A DNA stretch of 64,000 nt from Lacihabitans sp. LS3-19 (GTDB taxonomy: Bacteria > Bacteroidota > Bacteroidia > Cytophagales > Spirosomataceae): positions 434,001 to 498,000 of the forward strand of contig NZ_RJUA01000001.1 of NCBI RefSeq assembly GCF_024343575.1, given 5' to 3'. A program made the position numbers and the translations under genes. Every line of letters starts with the position of its first letter. The first letter of the stretch is position 1. Positions 18,097 to 26,725 of the stretch are shown one piece after another. The notes below the pieces were generated by a model. It did no database searches, was not told the origin of the DNA, and saw only the letters and a program-made list of their open reading frames with translations.

Positions 18097-19633
18097 CTCC
18101 AGGTCTTTCAGTGTTTATTTGGCCGTTTTGCAAAACCACCTTTCCGTTTATCATAACTAGCGAAAAACCTTGGCTGTAGGCATGTGGCTCAGCAAAAGTG
18201 GCTTTGTCTGTAATGGTATTTTCATCAAACAATAGTATGTCTGCAGCATAACCTTCTTTTATCAAACCACGACTTTCCAAACCAAACCTTTGGGCAGGCA
18301 GCGAGGTCATTTTTCTTATGGCTTCTTCCAATCCTATCGTATGTTTTTCTCTTACATATCTCCCCAGCACTCTGGCATTGCTTCCGTAGCCTCTTGGGTG
18401 GGGCATGTTTTTGCCAAATTTATAAATCCCCGCATCAGAGGCTATCATCGTCAATGGATATCTCAAAATCCGCTCTACATCTTCTTCGTCCATTTTATGA
18501 AACACCATCTGTGCTTTGTCATTTTGTAGCAAATCCAAAATCAAATACGCCTCAGATTCGGCATTGTTTTTTCCTCCTTTTTCTTTGTTTATCTGACTGA
18601 TACTTTTTCCATTAAAACTCGAATCTCCTGAATATCTGGCAATAACGGCATAATCAAAGTTTTTTCTTTTGTCCTTTTTTAAACTCTCCAATATTTCCTT
18701 TACAATCTGCTTCCTTGAACTCCCATCCGTAAGTCTAGCCTTCACCAAACTATCGCCATCCGCCCAAACCCAAGAAGGAACCATGGTGCCCATATTGGTA
18801 CTGCTGGCAGTGTATGGGTATTGATCCACATTTACATCTATGCCTTCTTTTCTGGCATTTTCCACCAAATCTATCGTTTCATTGCTTTTTCCAAATAATG
18901 GTTTTGCCGAAATTTTAAAATGAGATATTTCGACAGGAATATGGGCTTCTCTGCCAATATTTATGGCCTCTTCTATGGCCTCATGCACTTTGTGAGCTTC
19001 GTCTCTAATGTGCGATGCATAGATTCCACCATATTGGGCAGCTACTTTTGCCAATGCCACCACTTCGGGCGTTTTAGAATAGGTGCCAGGTATATAAATC
19101 AAACCTGTAGCCAAACCCACCGCACCGTCCTCCATTCCTTTGGCCACAAGTTCTTCCATACGTTTTTGTTCTGTGGCAGTTGGGTCTCTAAAAACGTTTT
19201 TCATTACATAAGCCCTAACAGAATTATGACCAATCAACGAAGCCACATTTGGCGTAATACCAATCTGTTGAAGTGTATCAAAAAACTTTTTTAGGTTTAC
19301 TTCTGAAGAGCCACAATTACCTGTAATTAAACTTGTTACGCCATCAAATATAAAATTATCGGCGGTCGGTATATCGATAATAGAGGATTCTATATGGGTA
19401 TGCACATCGATAAATCCCGGACTAAGAATTTGATTTTTAGCATCTATAATGGTTTTACAATCCTCCGATTTAATTCCATTAATCTGAGAAATCTTGCCGT
19501 TTTTTATACCCACCGAGCCATATACCCAAGGATTGCCTGTTCCGTCTACTATACGGGCATTGGTAATGCAAACCTCAAATTTTTGAGAGAAAACATTTAA
19601 AGAAAGTAAGAGCAAGAAAATTGAATTTTTCAT
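18065..19633 (-). CDS. secreted N-acyl-D-amino-acid deacylase / amidohydrolase
   Basis: The 522-residue protein begins with a signal peptide (MKNSIFLLLLSLNVFSQ) and is an amidohydrolase of the D-aminoacylase type. The metal site includes DVHTHIE near residue 78, and HIRDEAHKVHEAI, EISHFKISA, a late SDAGIYKFG and GYAADILLFDENTI are family blocks. It would hydrolyse N-acyl groups from D-amino acids, or a related dipeptide, in the periplasm, perhaps in cell-wall peptide recycling. The 3' end overlaps the converging barrel gene. No co-transcribed partner is seen. Confidence 0.88.
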   Translation of the reverse strand: MKNSIFLLLLSLNVFSQKFEVCITNARIVDGTGNPWVYGSVGIKNGKISQINGIKSEDCKTIIDAKNQILSPGFIDVHTHIESSIIDIPTADNFIFDGVTSLITGNCGSSEVNLKKFFDTLQQIGITPNVASLIGHNSVRAYVMKNVFRDPTATEQKRMEELVAKGMEDGAVGLATGLIYIPGTYSKTPEVVALAKVAAQYGGIYASHIRDEAHKVHEAIEEAINIGREAHIPVEISHFKISAKPLFGKSNETIDLVENARKEGIDVNVDQYPYTASSTNMGTMVPSWVWADGDSLVKARLTDGSSRKQIVKEILESLKKDKRKNFDYAVIARYSGDSSFNGKSISQINKEKGGKNNAESEAYLILDLLQNDKAQMVFHKMDEEDVERILRYPLTMIASDAGIYKFGKNMPHPRGYGSNARVLGRYVREKHTIGLEEAIRKMTSLPAQRFGLESRGLIKEGYAADILLFDENTITDKATFAEPHAYSQGFSLVMINGKVVLQNGQINTERPGAILYGKGKLD

Positions 19634-19753
19634 AAGGGATGAAGGTTAGAAATTAAATTTACGCAAAAAGCAATTTGAAACCATATAAATGCTTTAAAAA
19701 TCCACAAATGAATTTCTCTTAAGATAAATAGATATTTTTGTACGGAAAAAGAA

Positions 19754-20833
19754 ATGAAATTGGCCGAATACCGGAAAATCATACATATCGACATGGACGC
19801 ATTTTTTGCTTCGGTAGAACAACGCGACAACCCTGACCTCCGAGGCAAACCTGTGGCGGTGGGTGGCAGTGCGGACAGAGGCGTTGTAGCAGCTGCCAGT
19901 TATGAGGCAAGAAAATTTGGCGTCCGTTCGGCTCTACCCTCAAAAACAGCCAAAAGACTATGTCCAGAATTGATTTTTGTAAAACCTCGCTTTGATGTTT
20001 ACAAACAGGTTTCCATACAAATTCGAGAGATTTTTCAAGAATATACCGACTTGATAGAGCCACTTTCGCTCGATGAGGCCTATTTAGATGTGACCGAAAA
20101 CAAAAAAAACATAGATACTGCCACCCAAATAGCCTTAGAAATCAGGCAGAAAATATTTGAAAAAACACATTTAACGGCGTCCGCAGGCATTTCGTTTAAT
20201 AAATTCTTGGCAAAAACCGCCTCAGACATCAACAAACCCAATGGCCAGTGCGTGATAAAACCACCACAGGCAGAGGCTTTTGTAGAAACACTGCCGATTC
20301 ATAAATTCTACGGAATAGGAAAAGTAACTGCCGAAAAAATGAGGGCAATGGGCATACAATCTGGCAAAGAACTGAAAGAACAATCGCTAGATTTTTTGGT
20401 TAAAAATTTCGGGAAAGTTGGACATTATTATTTTGAGATTGCAAGAGGCCAAGACCGCCGTTTGGTGAGTGCATCGCGTGAGACCAAATCTGTGAGTGTA
20501 GAGAATACTTTTAGTGCAGACCTAGCATTGGTTTCTGAAATATATCGAGAACTGTTTAGGCTTACTGAAGCACTTTTGTTGCGAAGCCAAAAACATCAAC
20601 TCATTGGTAAAACACTGACTATCAAAATAAAATATGGCGATTTCGAGATTATCTCAAGAAGTAAAACCAAAGAGGAAGGTTATAAAACCAAAGAGGAAAT
20701 AAACAAAACCATAGAGCTATTGATAGAAAATCTCTTGCCTTTTCCGAAAGGCATAAGACTGCTCGGACTGGGCGTTTCGAATTTTCTGGATGAGGAAAAT
20801 GGATCAGGGAGGCAATTATTGCTAGAGTTCTGA
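19754..20833 (+). CDS. dinB: DNA polymerase IV (Y family)
   Basis: The 359-residue translesion polymerase has the catalytic acids in HIDMDAFFASVEQRDNP (residues 11-27) and LSLDEAYLDV (near 104). It also has an SAGISFNKFLAKTASDINKP block, helix-hairpin-helix motifs (FYGIGKVTAEKMRAMGI) and a little-finger domain ending in RLLGLGVSNFL. The C terminus is short and shows no clear beta-clamp peptide beyond QLLLEF. It is one of two Y-family polymerases in the window. A possible -7 box TATTTTTG is at 19733-19740. Its last 12 bases overlap the converging TPR gene. Confidence 0.95.
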   Translation: MKLAEYRKIIHIDMDAFFASVEQRDNPDLRGKPVAVGGSADRGVVAAASYEARKFGVRSALPSKTAKRLCPELIFVKPRFDVYKQVSIQIREIFQEYTDLIEPLSLDEAYLDVTENKKNIDTATQIALEIRQKIFEKTHLTASAGISFNKFLAKTASDINKPNGQCVIKPPQAEAFVETLPIHKFYGIGKVTAEKMRAMGIQSGKELKEQSLDFLVKNFGKVGHYYFEIARGQDRRLVSASRETKSVSVENTFSADLALVSEIYRELFRLTEALLLRSQKHQLIGKTLTIKIKYGDFEIISRSKTKEEGYKTKEEINKTIELLIENLLPFPKGIRLLGLGVSNFLDEENGSGRQLLLEF

Positions 20834-21583
20834 CTTTTTTTTCTTTAACTCTTCAGAGGCTTTACTAATCCAAAATTTTTCTTTTCGTAATTCGCCTTTA
20901 ACAAGAAAATGTGATTCTTCTACCATCTTCTCAAATAACATTCGTGCTTTTTCCTCTTGTGATATTCTTTGTAGATATTTTCCATAATAATATCTAGCCT
21001 GAAAATTGCAAAGTTTCCGATTTAACTTTTGATAAACTTGCTCTGCTTCTTGAAATTTTTCGATTTTCTCTAGACTAAAAGCATAATAAATATTTGCTTC
21101 AGACTTTTGAAAAAAACCATCATTCTGTAGTTTATTACCCAATTCTACCACTTTCTTATAGTTTTCAATCGCATAGTATGCTTCTAAAAGTGATATTGTT
21201 ACATCTACATCGTCAGAATGTATACCGCTGAGAGCAGACTCAAATAATGGGATGGCTTCAATGTTTCTGTTAGCAGCCTGATAAGCATAAGCTAAGGAAA
21301 CTTTACTTTGGAAGGTTTCAGAAAACCTCAATTTCTTTTCTAATTCATTTATCCTACCAGTTGGATTAATTAAATTTATAAAAAAACCTTTAAAGTCTCG
21401 TATCTGATTTTTTTTGATTATTTCAGTAAAAATATAGATAATCGAACCTATAAATGGAAGAAAAACTATAAGCCAAATCCATTTTTGATGAGTACCTCTC
21501 TTGAATGAATGATAAAGACAAATACCTTGCAATATCAATACTACATAATAATATTGATATAAATATTCCATTATTCCTGCCAT
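20822..21583 (-). CDS. membrane-anchored TPR-repeat protein
   Basis: The 253-residue protein has two N-terminal membrane helices (YYYVVLILQGICLYH and WIWLIVFLPFIGSIIYIF, about 10-55) that resemble the PLDc_N-type anchor. TPR-like helical repeats follow from about residue 85, for example KVSLAYAYQAANRNIEAIPL, YAFSLEKIEKFQEAEQVYQK and RYYYGKYLQRISQEEKARML. It probably forms a protein-interaction scaffold on the inner membrane. No neighbour suggests a partner. Confidence 0.75.
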   Translation of the reverse strand: MAGIMEYLYQYYYVVLILQGICLYHSFKRGTHQKWIWLIVFLPFIGSIIYIFTEIIKKNQIRDFKGFFINLINPTGRINELEKKLRFSETFQSKVSLAYAYQAANRNIEAIPLFESALSGIHSDDVDVTISLLEAYYAIENYKKVVELGNKLQNDGFFQKSEANIYYAFSLEKIEKFQEAEQVYQKLNRKLCNFQARYYYGKYLQRISQEEKARMLFEKMVEESHFLVKGELRKEKFWISKASEELKKKKSEL

Positions 21584-21757
21584 AAAAAAGTGTTTGGAAG
21601 CATTATATAAAAATGAATAAAATTGAAATGAATGTTAAAATAAGCCTCCAAAATTATACCAAAAAAATCAAAACTTAAAAGGATGGTGAAATTTAAATGA
21701 TTTCAAAAAAATCTTTAAGTTTGTATTAAAATATTTAAACCCTAAACAAATACTCAA

Positions 21758-22270
21758 ATGGAATTATTAAACTGGAAAGCCCTATTGCTGGCCGCTTTCG
21801 CAAACTTCGTTGTTGGATCGTTGTGGTATAATCCCAAAACTTTTGGGCCTGCATGGATGAGAGAAGCAGGACTGACAGAAGAATCGATGAAAAAAGGAAA
21901 TATGGTCAAAATCTTTGGATTTACCTTATTGTTCGCTCTGATGCTCTCTACTGCGATATTTCCATTGGTGGTACACCAAATGCACCTTTACTCCATCTGT
22001 AATCATCAATTGATAGGCACAGACTTAGCTGCTAAAACGATGGCAGAAGCAGACATAGCAGGATTTATGGGTAAATATGGCAACGAATTCAGAACCTTCA
22101 AACACGGAGCTTTTCATGGCTTAATGTTTAGCATATTTTTAGTTTTACCGATTCAAGGCACAAATGCACTTTTTGAAGGGAAAAGCTGGAAATACATCTT
22201 TATCAATGCCGGATACTGGGCCCTTAGTTTGATGTTAATGGGCGGCATAATCAGCGGTTGGCAAAAATAA
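21758..22270 (+). CDS. DUF1761 family membrane protein
   Basis: The 170-residue protein has four hydrophobic segments. The DUF1761 start pattern (NWKALLLAAFANFVVGSLWY, NPKTFGPAWMREAGLTEESM) and a C-terminal HGAFHGLMFSIFLVLP region with YIFINAGYWALSLMLMGGI are clear. The function of DUF1761 is not known. It appears monocistronic, and a weak stem-loop lies 12 bases after the stop. Confidence 0.82.
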   Translation: MELLNWKALLLAAFANFVVGSLWYNPKTFGPAWMREAGLTEESMKKGNMVKIFGFTLLFALMLSTAIFPLVVHQMHLYSICNHQLIGTDLAAKTMAEADIAGFMGKYGNEFRTFKHGAFHGLMFSIFLVLPIQGTNALFEGKSWKYIFINAGYWALSLMLMGGIISGWQK

Positions 22271-22282
22271 AAACCATAAAAT

Positions 22283-22320
22283 AGTATGCTAAAACTTTAG
22301 GATTGGCATACTGTTTCCTT
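22283..22320 (+). terminator. weak stem-loop after the DUF1761 gene
   Basis: AGTATGC (22283-22289) pairs with GCATACT (22306-22312) across a 16-base loop, followed by GTTTCCTT. The short T run makes it a doubtful terminator. Confidence 0.35.
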
Positions 22321-22462
22321 ATTCAAAAACCATAAAAAAGAAATCCCCCAACATTATCCATTTTTATATTTCTCCAAATTCAAAACAATTTTTAATGCCC
22401 CTCGATATTTTTCAATAATTTTGCATCGAAAGCGTTCCTTATCTTTTATAAAACCTCATCCG

Positions 22463-23230
22463 ATGAAAAAGCTCCTTTTAAATTTTGTTTTGGCAGTTGC
22501 CTTCTTTTCTTGTGGTACCTCAGATACCGAAACCACCCAAACCCAAACACCTATACGAAACAGCCATACATTGGTATTTTTTGACAAAACACAGAGTGTA
22601 AATGTGGACGACAGTTTTGTAAGAAATAAGTTTCAGTCAGCACTAAAGTCATTGATAGACAAAAACATACAAACCGAGGGAGATGTATTTGAGATATACT
22701 ACATACACGAAAACACCGCCAAAGCCAAAGTGGTATCTGTCTCTGCCCGCACAGTAAAAGAAAACACAGAGGGTCTCAACGCCACCGACCTAGAAGCAGC
22801 CCAAACCAATTACGAAATGAGCATCGGCAAAGAGCGTAAGATGATATTGGATATGGCCGTACAAAAAATGCTTGAGAAAAACCCCGGAGCATCAAATGCC
22901 GAAACCAACATTTCGGCCTCAATTCCTTTGTTATCAAATGCTTTAAATACAAAAAAAGACGTGAAAGCGTATTATTTCTCTGATATGGTAGAAAGCCTAA
23001 AAAATGGCCGGGATTTTCATAAAGCAGCACCCATAAGCCACGACCAAGCGGAAGATTGGGCAAAAAAGGACGCCGAAAACTACAAGCTATATAACCTCAC
23101 AAACGCCCAAGTATCTATTATTTTGCCTTTTGCACCTACCAGCTCTTCAAAAGAAAACAACCCCAACGTAACCGACTATTGGAAAGTGTATTTTGAGGCT
23201 TTGGGAGTGAATGGCGTTACGGAGATTTGA
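22463..23230 (+). CDS. lipoprotein of unknown function
   Basis: Starting at the ATG at 22463 the product is 255 residues with a clear SpII signal (MKKLLLNFVLAVAFFSC; lipidated Cys17). The longer frame from 22421 would bury this signal. After a Thr/Gln-rich linker comes a fold starting LVFFDKTQSVNVDD, which looks like the first strand and metal loop of a von Willebrand A-like domain, although the full DxSxS motif is not present. A -7-like TAATTTTG is at 22416-22423. It is a single gene and not recognised further. Confidence 0.7.
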   Translation: MKKLLLNFVLAVAFFSCGTSDTETTQTQTPIRNSHTLVFFDKTQSVNVDDSFVRNKFQSALKSLIDKNIQTEGDVFEIYYIHENTAKAKVVSVSARTVKENTEGLNATDLEAAQTNYEMSIGKERKMILDMAVQKMLEKNPGASNAETNISASIPLLSNALNTKKDVKAYYFSDMVESLKNGRDFHKAAPISHDQAEDWAKKDAENYKLYNLTNAQVSIILPFAPTSSSKENNPNVTDYWKVYFEALGVNGVTEI

Positions 23231-23315
23231 GTGGGAGGGTATTTAGTGATTCCTTATACCCGAAATAAAAAAACCCTTGCCGTTTCGAGTCTTCAAAATG
23301 AGTTTAAGTGTAATT

Positions 23316-23421
23316 AGGTCTTAAGACCTATTCAAGTATTTTAAGCACAAAAATATTCAAATATTGAAGGTCTTAAGACCGACTGACACCGCTTCTTTGT
23401 CTGAAGACTAAGAAGAGCGGG
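23316..23421. repeat. 107-bp palindrome-rich repeat, left copy flanking the ABC/peptide genes
   Basis: The element begins AGGTCTTAAGACCTATTCAA, includes a second GGTCTTAAGACC palindrome and ends with the arms CTTCTTTGTC and GACTAAGAAG around TGAA, then AGCGGG. A second copy in the same orientation lies at 26591-26698. The two copies enclose the ABC operon and the peptide gene. All palindromes have four-base loops (TTAA or TGAA). Confidence 0.85.
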
Positions 23422-23454
23422 ATACTCATCATAAAAAGGTTAAAACATATTGCT

Positions 23455-23802
23455 CTAAGATTTATTTTTTTTATGTTCTTTGGTTATTTCGTGCCGCATT
23501 TTTAATATAATATTTAAAATCAAAGCATATAATAATGAAAAAAACAGATAGTAAGGCAAAGAGCCAATTATTCCTTTTGTGTTATATTTTTCAAGGATTT
23601 TATTTCTCATTTCATCAGAATCAAAATCCATAGTTACATTTTTCTTCTCTTCAATTTCCTTTATTTTCAGTATTTGTCTTTCAACTTGTTGATCAGCAAT
23701 TCTATTCTTATAGTCTGGATCTACATAATTATGAAGAAATAATTCAAAAACCATTAAAAGTAAACTAGAAACTAAAAGGCTTAAAAAAATTGACAAAAAC
23801 AA
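23455..23802 (-). CDS. C-terminal part of a frameshifted DUF4199-like membrane protein
   Basis: The frame is 115 residues if read from a TTG codon at its very start; no ATG is available. It has a membrane helix at 1-22, a hydrophilic middle beginning ELFLHNYVDPDYKNRIADQQ (a DPD motif typical of DUF4199 proteins), and a last helix near 82-102. It overlaps the preceding 75-codon frame by 22 bases in another phase. One extra A in an A8 run would join the two into a four-helix protein of about 183 residues. It is therefore probably not an independent gene. Confidence 0.6.
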   Translation of the reverse strand: MFLSIFLSLLVSSLLLMVFELFLHNYVDPDYKNRIADQQVERQILKIKEIEEKKNVTMDFDSDEMRNKILEKYNTKGIIGSLPYYLFFSLLYALILNIILKMRHEITKEHKKNKS

Positions 23803-24008
23803 TTTTTTTTCATCTCAATTTCCTCATTTAAAAAATAATAGCTCAATAAAAATATTAGTATTACCCCTAAAATTAATAGGCTAAAATTGAGTATGGAATT
23901 ATTTGATATTAGGCCATCAAACAGATAGTTTATAATGTTAATCGAAATTCTAAAAATTATAAAAGAGAAGGAAATGTTAAGAATGTTATTCCAATTTAAG
24001 TACTTCAT
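23781..24008 (-). CDS. N-terminal part of a frameshifted DUF4199-like membrane protein
   Basis: The 75-codon frame starts MKYLNWNNILNISFSFIIFR and has two membrane helices (about 10-30 and 41-62). It ends NCFCQFF shortly after an ATG-A8 tract on the minus strand near 23803-23810. Beyond that tract the other phase continues the protein. The ATG overlaps the stop of the upstream permease (ATGA), so it is translationally coupled to the ABC operon. The break may be a genuine mutation, a phase-variable tract, a programmed -1 slip or a sequencing error. Confidence 0.6.
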   Translation of the reverse strand: MKYLNWNNILNISFSFIIFRISINIINYLFDGLISNNSILNFSLLILGVILIFLLSYYFLNEEIEMKKNCFCQFF

Positions 24009-24781
24009 AGGTTTTTGAAATAATATTTTTTTGAAATATCTAACACTTTAACTGTTGATAATAAAACAAAACAATATAAAAAACCAACTACATAAATATT
24101 TTTTATATCAAAACGCATTACAAACCCTTCAACTAAAATACTACGTTCCATATTTATAGCTCTATCAAAAATATTAAGTGGATTTGGAAATGTTGTGTTT
24201 AAAAAACTTAAAACATGTAAAATTAAAAGGAGGGAAAAAATTAAATAATAATTTTTTATATATATGCTCATGATAAAATAACTTAAAAAAACGGTAAGCG
24301 GTAATATAATAAAATGTTTTGCATGGCTTACATAAAATCGAAGAAATGATATTTCTATTTCAGGTAAATTTAAACTTTGAATTTTTGCGTTTACGACAAA
24401 ATAAATCATTGACAAGATTATTCCAATAGATACTAGATAAATTAAATAGGCTAAAACAAATTTTAGAATGTAAAAAATATTTAAGCGAATTGGAAGAGTT
24501 AAATAATTTAGTTCCGTTTTGTTTTGTCTTTCAATATCAATAAGGAGAAAGAAAACAATCAAATATAAAGGAATAATAAGTATCTGAATTACACCAATAA
24601 TCAATCCAACTGCCGCTTTATAGACTACCAATGTGTCTTCTTTTAATGAATCCAGGCTATTTGAAAAAAAAATTGAAGATGATATACTAATCAAAAAAAT
24701 AATAATCAAAATCCAAATAATTGGATGAAAAAGAATTGCTTTTATGAACTCATTTTTAAAATGATTTAAAACTTTTTTCAT
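24005..24781 (-). CDS. ABC-2 type transporter permease
   Basis: The 258-residue protein has six predicted membrane helices (WILIIIFLISISSSIFF, VIQILIIPLYLIVFFLLI, YILKFVLAYLIYLVSIGII, IILPLTVFLSYFIMSIYI, YYLIFSLLLILHVLSFL and VVGFLYCFVLLSTVKVL). A DIERQNKTELNYLTLPI stretch between helices 2 and 3 is typical of ABC-2 permeases. It lies 2 bases after the other permease and overlaps the DUF4199-like start by 4 bases. It would form a heteromeric channel with the gene at 24784. Composition is very AT-rich, unlike the neighbouring genes. Confidence 0.78.
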   Translation of the reverse strand: MKKVLNHFKNEFIKAILFHPIIWILIIIFLISISSSIFFSNSLDSLKEDTLVVYKAAVGLIIGVIQILIIPLYLIVFFLLIDIERQNKTELNYLTLPIRLNIFYILKFVLAYLIYLVSIGIILSMIYFVVNAKIQSLNLPEIEISFLRFYVSHAKHFIILPLTVFLSYFIMSIYIKNYYLIFSLLLILHVLSFLNTTFPNPLNIFDRAINMERSILVEGFVMRFDIKNIYVVGFLYCFVLLSTVKVLDISKKYYFKNL

Positions 24782-24783
24782 AT

Positions 24784-25515
24784 CTATAGTATCTTTTTAA
24801 AGTTAAATAAAGCAAAACCAAAAAATACCAATAACCAAAAAATAGATAATATATAACCATTATATAGTTCACTTTCATTTAAAAACAAATGTTGCTTTTT
24901 TAAAATAAATTGAGGAGAATATGGAACAAAGATTAACCCAAAGTTAACAATTAAGCAAACTATGCTACCGGGTATTATCTTAAATTTAGAAATTAAGAAA
25001 ACTGAAAAATTAATCAAAAAAACACTTAAGGATAAAGCCATTATCAATCCAAAATAAACAGAAAAGCTCTCTATAGAAAAATCCCATTGTTTTGAATAAT
25101 ATTCTGAAATATTGATAATGTTGTGAAAATAAAATATAGAAATAAAAAGAACGCTAAAGAAGAAGAGGAGAAAGAAAAAAATCAGTTTAACCAAAATAAA
25201 TTTGAAACGCAAAATAGGAAGTAGCTTAATTTTTAAATTGAATTTAGACTTATTATCTACATCAACCAATAAAATTGTAACTAAAATCGAAGTTAAAATA
25301 AACCAAAGAAAGATATAAAAATTTGAACCTGAAAAAATAAAATCGTCAAAGGTTTTCCCTTCATTTGATGTTTTCCAGTAAGGAAAAACCTCAAATGCTT
25401 CTTTAAAAAATTTAAGCTGAAGTAACCAACCTAAAAAAATTTCCAAAATAACAAACAAAAACAATTTTGTGTTTTTGCTTTGTTTTAAAAGCTCATTTTC
25501 TAGATACTTTAACAT
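24784..25515 (-). CDS. ABC-2 type transporter permease
   Basis: The 243-residue protein has six predicted helices and the ABC-2 layout. A cytoplasmic start (MLKYLENELLKQSKNTKLFL) leads into helix 1, then DVDNKSKFNLKIKLLPILRF precedes helix 3. Its ATG follows the ATPase stop directly (TGAATG), so the two are coupled. It probably pairs with the second permease to export a peptide or other small substrate. No peptidase domain of the C39 kind is present. Confidence 0.78.
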   Translation of the reverse strand: MLKYLENELLKQSKNTKLFLFVILEIFLGWLLQLKFFKEAFEVFPYWKTSNEGKTFDDFIFSGSNFYIFLWFILTSILVTILLVDVDNKSKFNLKIKLLPILRFKFILVKLIFFFLLFFFSVLFISIFYFHNIINISEYYSKQWDFSIESFSVYFGLIMALSLSVFLINFSVFLISKFKIIPGSIVCLIVNFGLIFVPYSPQFILKKQHLFLNESELYNGYILSIFWLLVFFGFALFNFKKIL

Positions 25516-26211
25516 TCAATGTAACGAATTATATATCTCATGGATATTTGTAGTTCCTTCAATTTGTTCTTTTTTTTGATTGAAAACTATTTCGCCTTTT
25601 TTGACAATCATAAAGCGAGTATAAATTTTTTCTAAGTCATTTAATCCATGACCCGTTATTAAAAAAGTTGAATTAAATTCTTTATTTAGAAAATTTATTG
25701 TTTTAATTATTTCATTCGTATTTTCTCTATCAATTGAATTGAACGGCTCATCCAAAATCAATAAATCTGGTTTATTTACAAAAGCCAATGCAATTGATAA
25801 CCTTTGTTTTTGACCAGCAGAAAGTGTAGCCACTTTCTGGTCTGAAAATGAGCCTATATTAAATATTGATAAAATTTCCAAAATGCTTTGAAAATTGTTA
25901 GTGTAATAGTTCTTATAAATTTGAATATTTTGCCTTACTGTTAGATAGCCGTAAAAAGCATCAGGAAACAACATAAATCCGATTTTCTCTAATGCTTTAA
26001 TTCTATTTGGAGATAATAAATTTATTCCTTGATAAACGCTTTCGCCTTTAGTATCTTTATCTACTCCAGATATGGCTTTTAAAAATGAACTCTTTCCTGC
26101 TCCATTTGAACCTGCAACACATACTATTTCACCCCTATTTAGGCTAATATCAAGCTTTTTGAGGATTATTTTACCTTTCTTTTCTAGTTCTATTCCTTTT
26201 GCAATCAACAT
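25516..26211 (-). CDS. ABC transporter ATP-binding protein
   Basis: The 231-residue nucleotide-binding subunit has Walker A GSNGAGKS (34-41), signature LSAGQKQRLSIALAF, Walker B DLLILDEPFNSID and an H-loop ITGHGL. It is the first gene of the exporter operon and lies downstream of the small secreted peptide gene, separated by a 50-base gap with a strong symmetrical hairpin. The single ATPase would serve both permeases as a homodimer. Confidence 0.93.
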   Translation of the reverse strand: MLIAKGIELEKKGKIILKKLDISLNRGEIVCVAGSNGAGKSSFLKAISGVDKDTKGESVYQGINLLSPNRIKALEKIGFMLFPDAFYGYLTVRQNIQIYKNYYTNNFQSILEILSIFNIGSFSDQKVATLSAGQKQRLSIALAFVNKPDLLILDEPFNSIDRENTNEIIKTINFLNKEFNSTFLITGHGLNDLEKIYTRFMIVKKGEIVFNQKKEQIEGTTNIHEIYNSLH

Positions 26212-26220
26212 ATTTTATAT

Positions 26221-26253
26221 AAAAAAACGATTAATATTTTAATCGTTTTTTTT
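26221..26253. terminator. bidirectional hairpin between peptide gene and ABC operon
   Basis: CGATTAA (26228-26234) and TTAATCG (26239-26245) form a stem with loop TATT, extended by A7 and T8 on either side. On the minus strand this is an intrinsic terminator 7 bases after the peptide stop. Partial read-through would give much peptide mRNA and little transporter mRNA. Confidence 0.8.
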
Positions 26254-26260
26254 GTTTTAA

Positions 26261-26440
26261 TTAATAAAAAATCCACCAAGATGTATTTGAAGCGGGATTA
26301 CTACATGAGGATGACTTAAATTCACCACCAGGAAAATAAACCGTTGTGATAGTACAGCTTGCTTGTGCAAATACTCCCAAAGGTATTGAAAGCAATAAAG
26401 CAATAACTACAAACCTTTTAAAATTCGCTACTTTTTTCAT
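26261..26440 (-). CDS. small secreted two-cysteine peptide, possible ABC-exported or signalling peptide
   Basis: Using the ATG complementary to 26438-26440 the product is 59 residues: a signal peptide (MKKVANFKRFVVIALLLSIP, then LGVFAQA) and a mature part of about 36 residues with two cysteines (ASCTITTVYFPGG and SSSCSNPAS) and an aromatic end (NTSWWIFY). A longer frame adds 20 unlikely residues. The start context and leader are shared with the lipoprotein gene at 27170. The position just upstream of an ABC-2 exporter and an attenuator resembles peptide-export loci. No known bacteriocin family is recognised, and the function is not known. Confidence 0.65.
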   Translation of the reverse strand: MKKVANFKRFVVIALLLSIPLGVFAQASCTITTVYFPGGEFKSSSCSNPASNTSWWIFY

Positions 26441-26580
26441 AAATTTACATTGTTTAATAGTTAAAAAATTAAATAAGCAAAGCTCCCATAGGCCGACCAA
26501 GATCTTCGGGGGCTTTGTTGTTTGTAAAGGTCTGAAAGGTTTTTGAAAGAAAAAATTGCAAAATGTTAATAAAAAAATTG
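26441..26580 (-). promoter_or_regulatory. structured 5' leader of the peptide gene, copy A
   Basis: This leader aligns over about 140 bases with the one before the lipoprotein gene (copy B, 27914-28062), including 36 identical bases at 26497-26532. On the minus strand AAAGCCCCC pairs with GGGAGCTTT around a loop containing GAAGATCTTGG. The 3' arm differs between copies while the stem is kept. A promoter is probably in the distal AT-rich part, but no clean TAnnTTTG box is seen. Confidence 0.6.
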
Positions 26581-26590
26581 CACTGCTGTG

Positions 26591-26698
26591 CTTAGTCTTC
26601 AGACCTATTCAAGTATTTTAAGCAAAAAAACTCTCAAACATTACCGGTCTGAAGACCGTTTGACACCTCTTCTTAGTCTGAAGACTAAGAAGAGCGGG
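26591..26698. repeat. 107-bp palindrome-rich repeat, right copy
   Basis: This copy matches 23316-23421 in the same orientation: CTTAGTCTTCAGACCTATTC, then GGTCTGAAGACC, and a hairpin with arms CTTCTTAGTC and GACTAAGAAG around TGAA, ending AGCGGGG. It lies between the peptide leader and the lipoprotein gene at 26726 and may serve as a terminator on the minus strand. Confidence 0.85.
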
Positions 26699-26725
26699 GA
26701 AAACTATAAACAAACTTAATGCTTC

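Noticed and set aside
17458-19633. Convergent overlap of 32 bases as a sign of a frameshift
   Set aside because: Both proteins are of plausible length and end normally; such tail overlaps are common in compact genomes.
26261-26440. Lanthipeptide, microcin or C39-leader bacteriocin
   Set aside because: No double-Gly leader, modification enzyme or C39 peptidase is seen; the peptide has an ordinary Sec-type signal.
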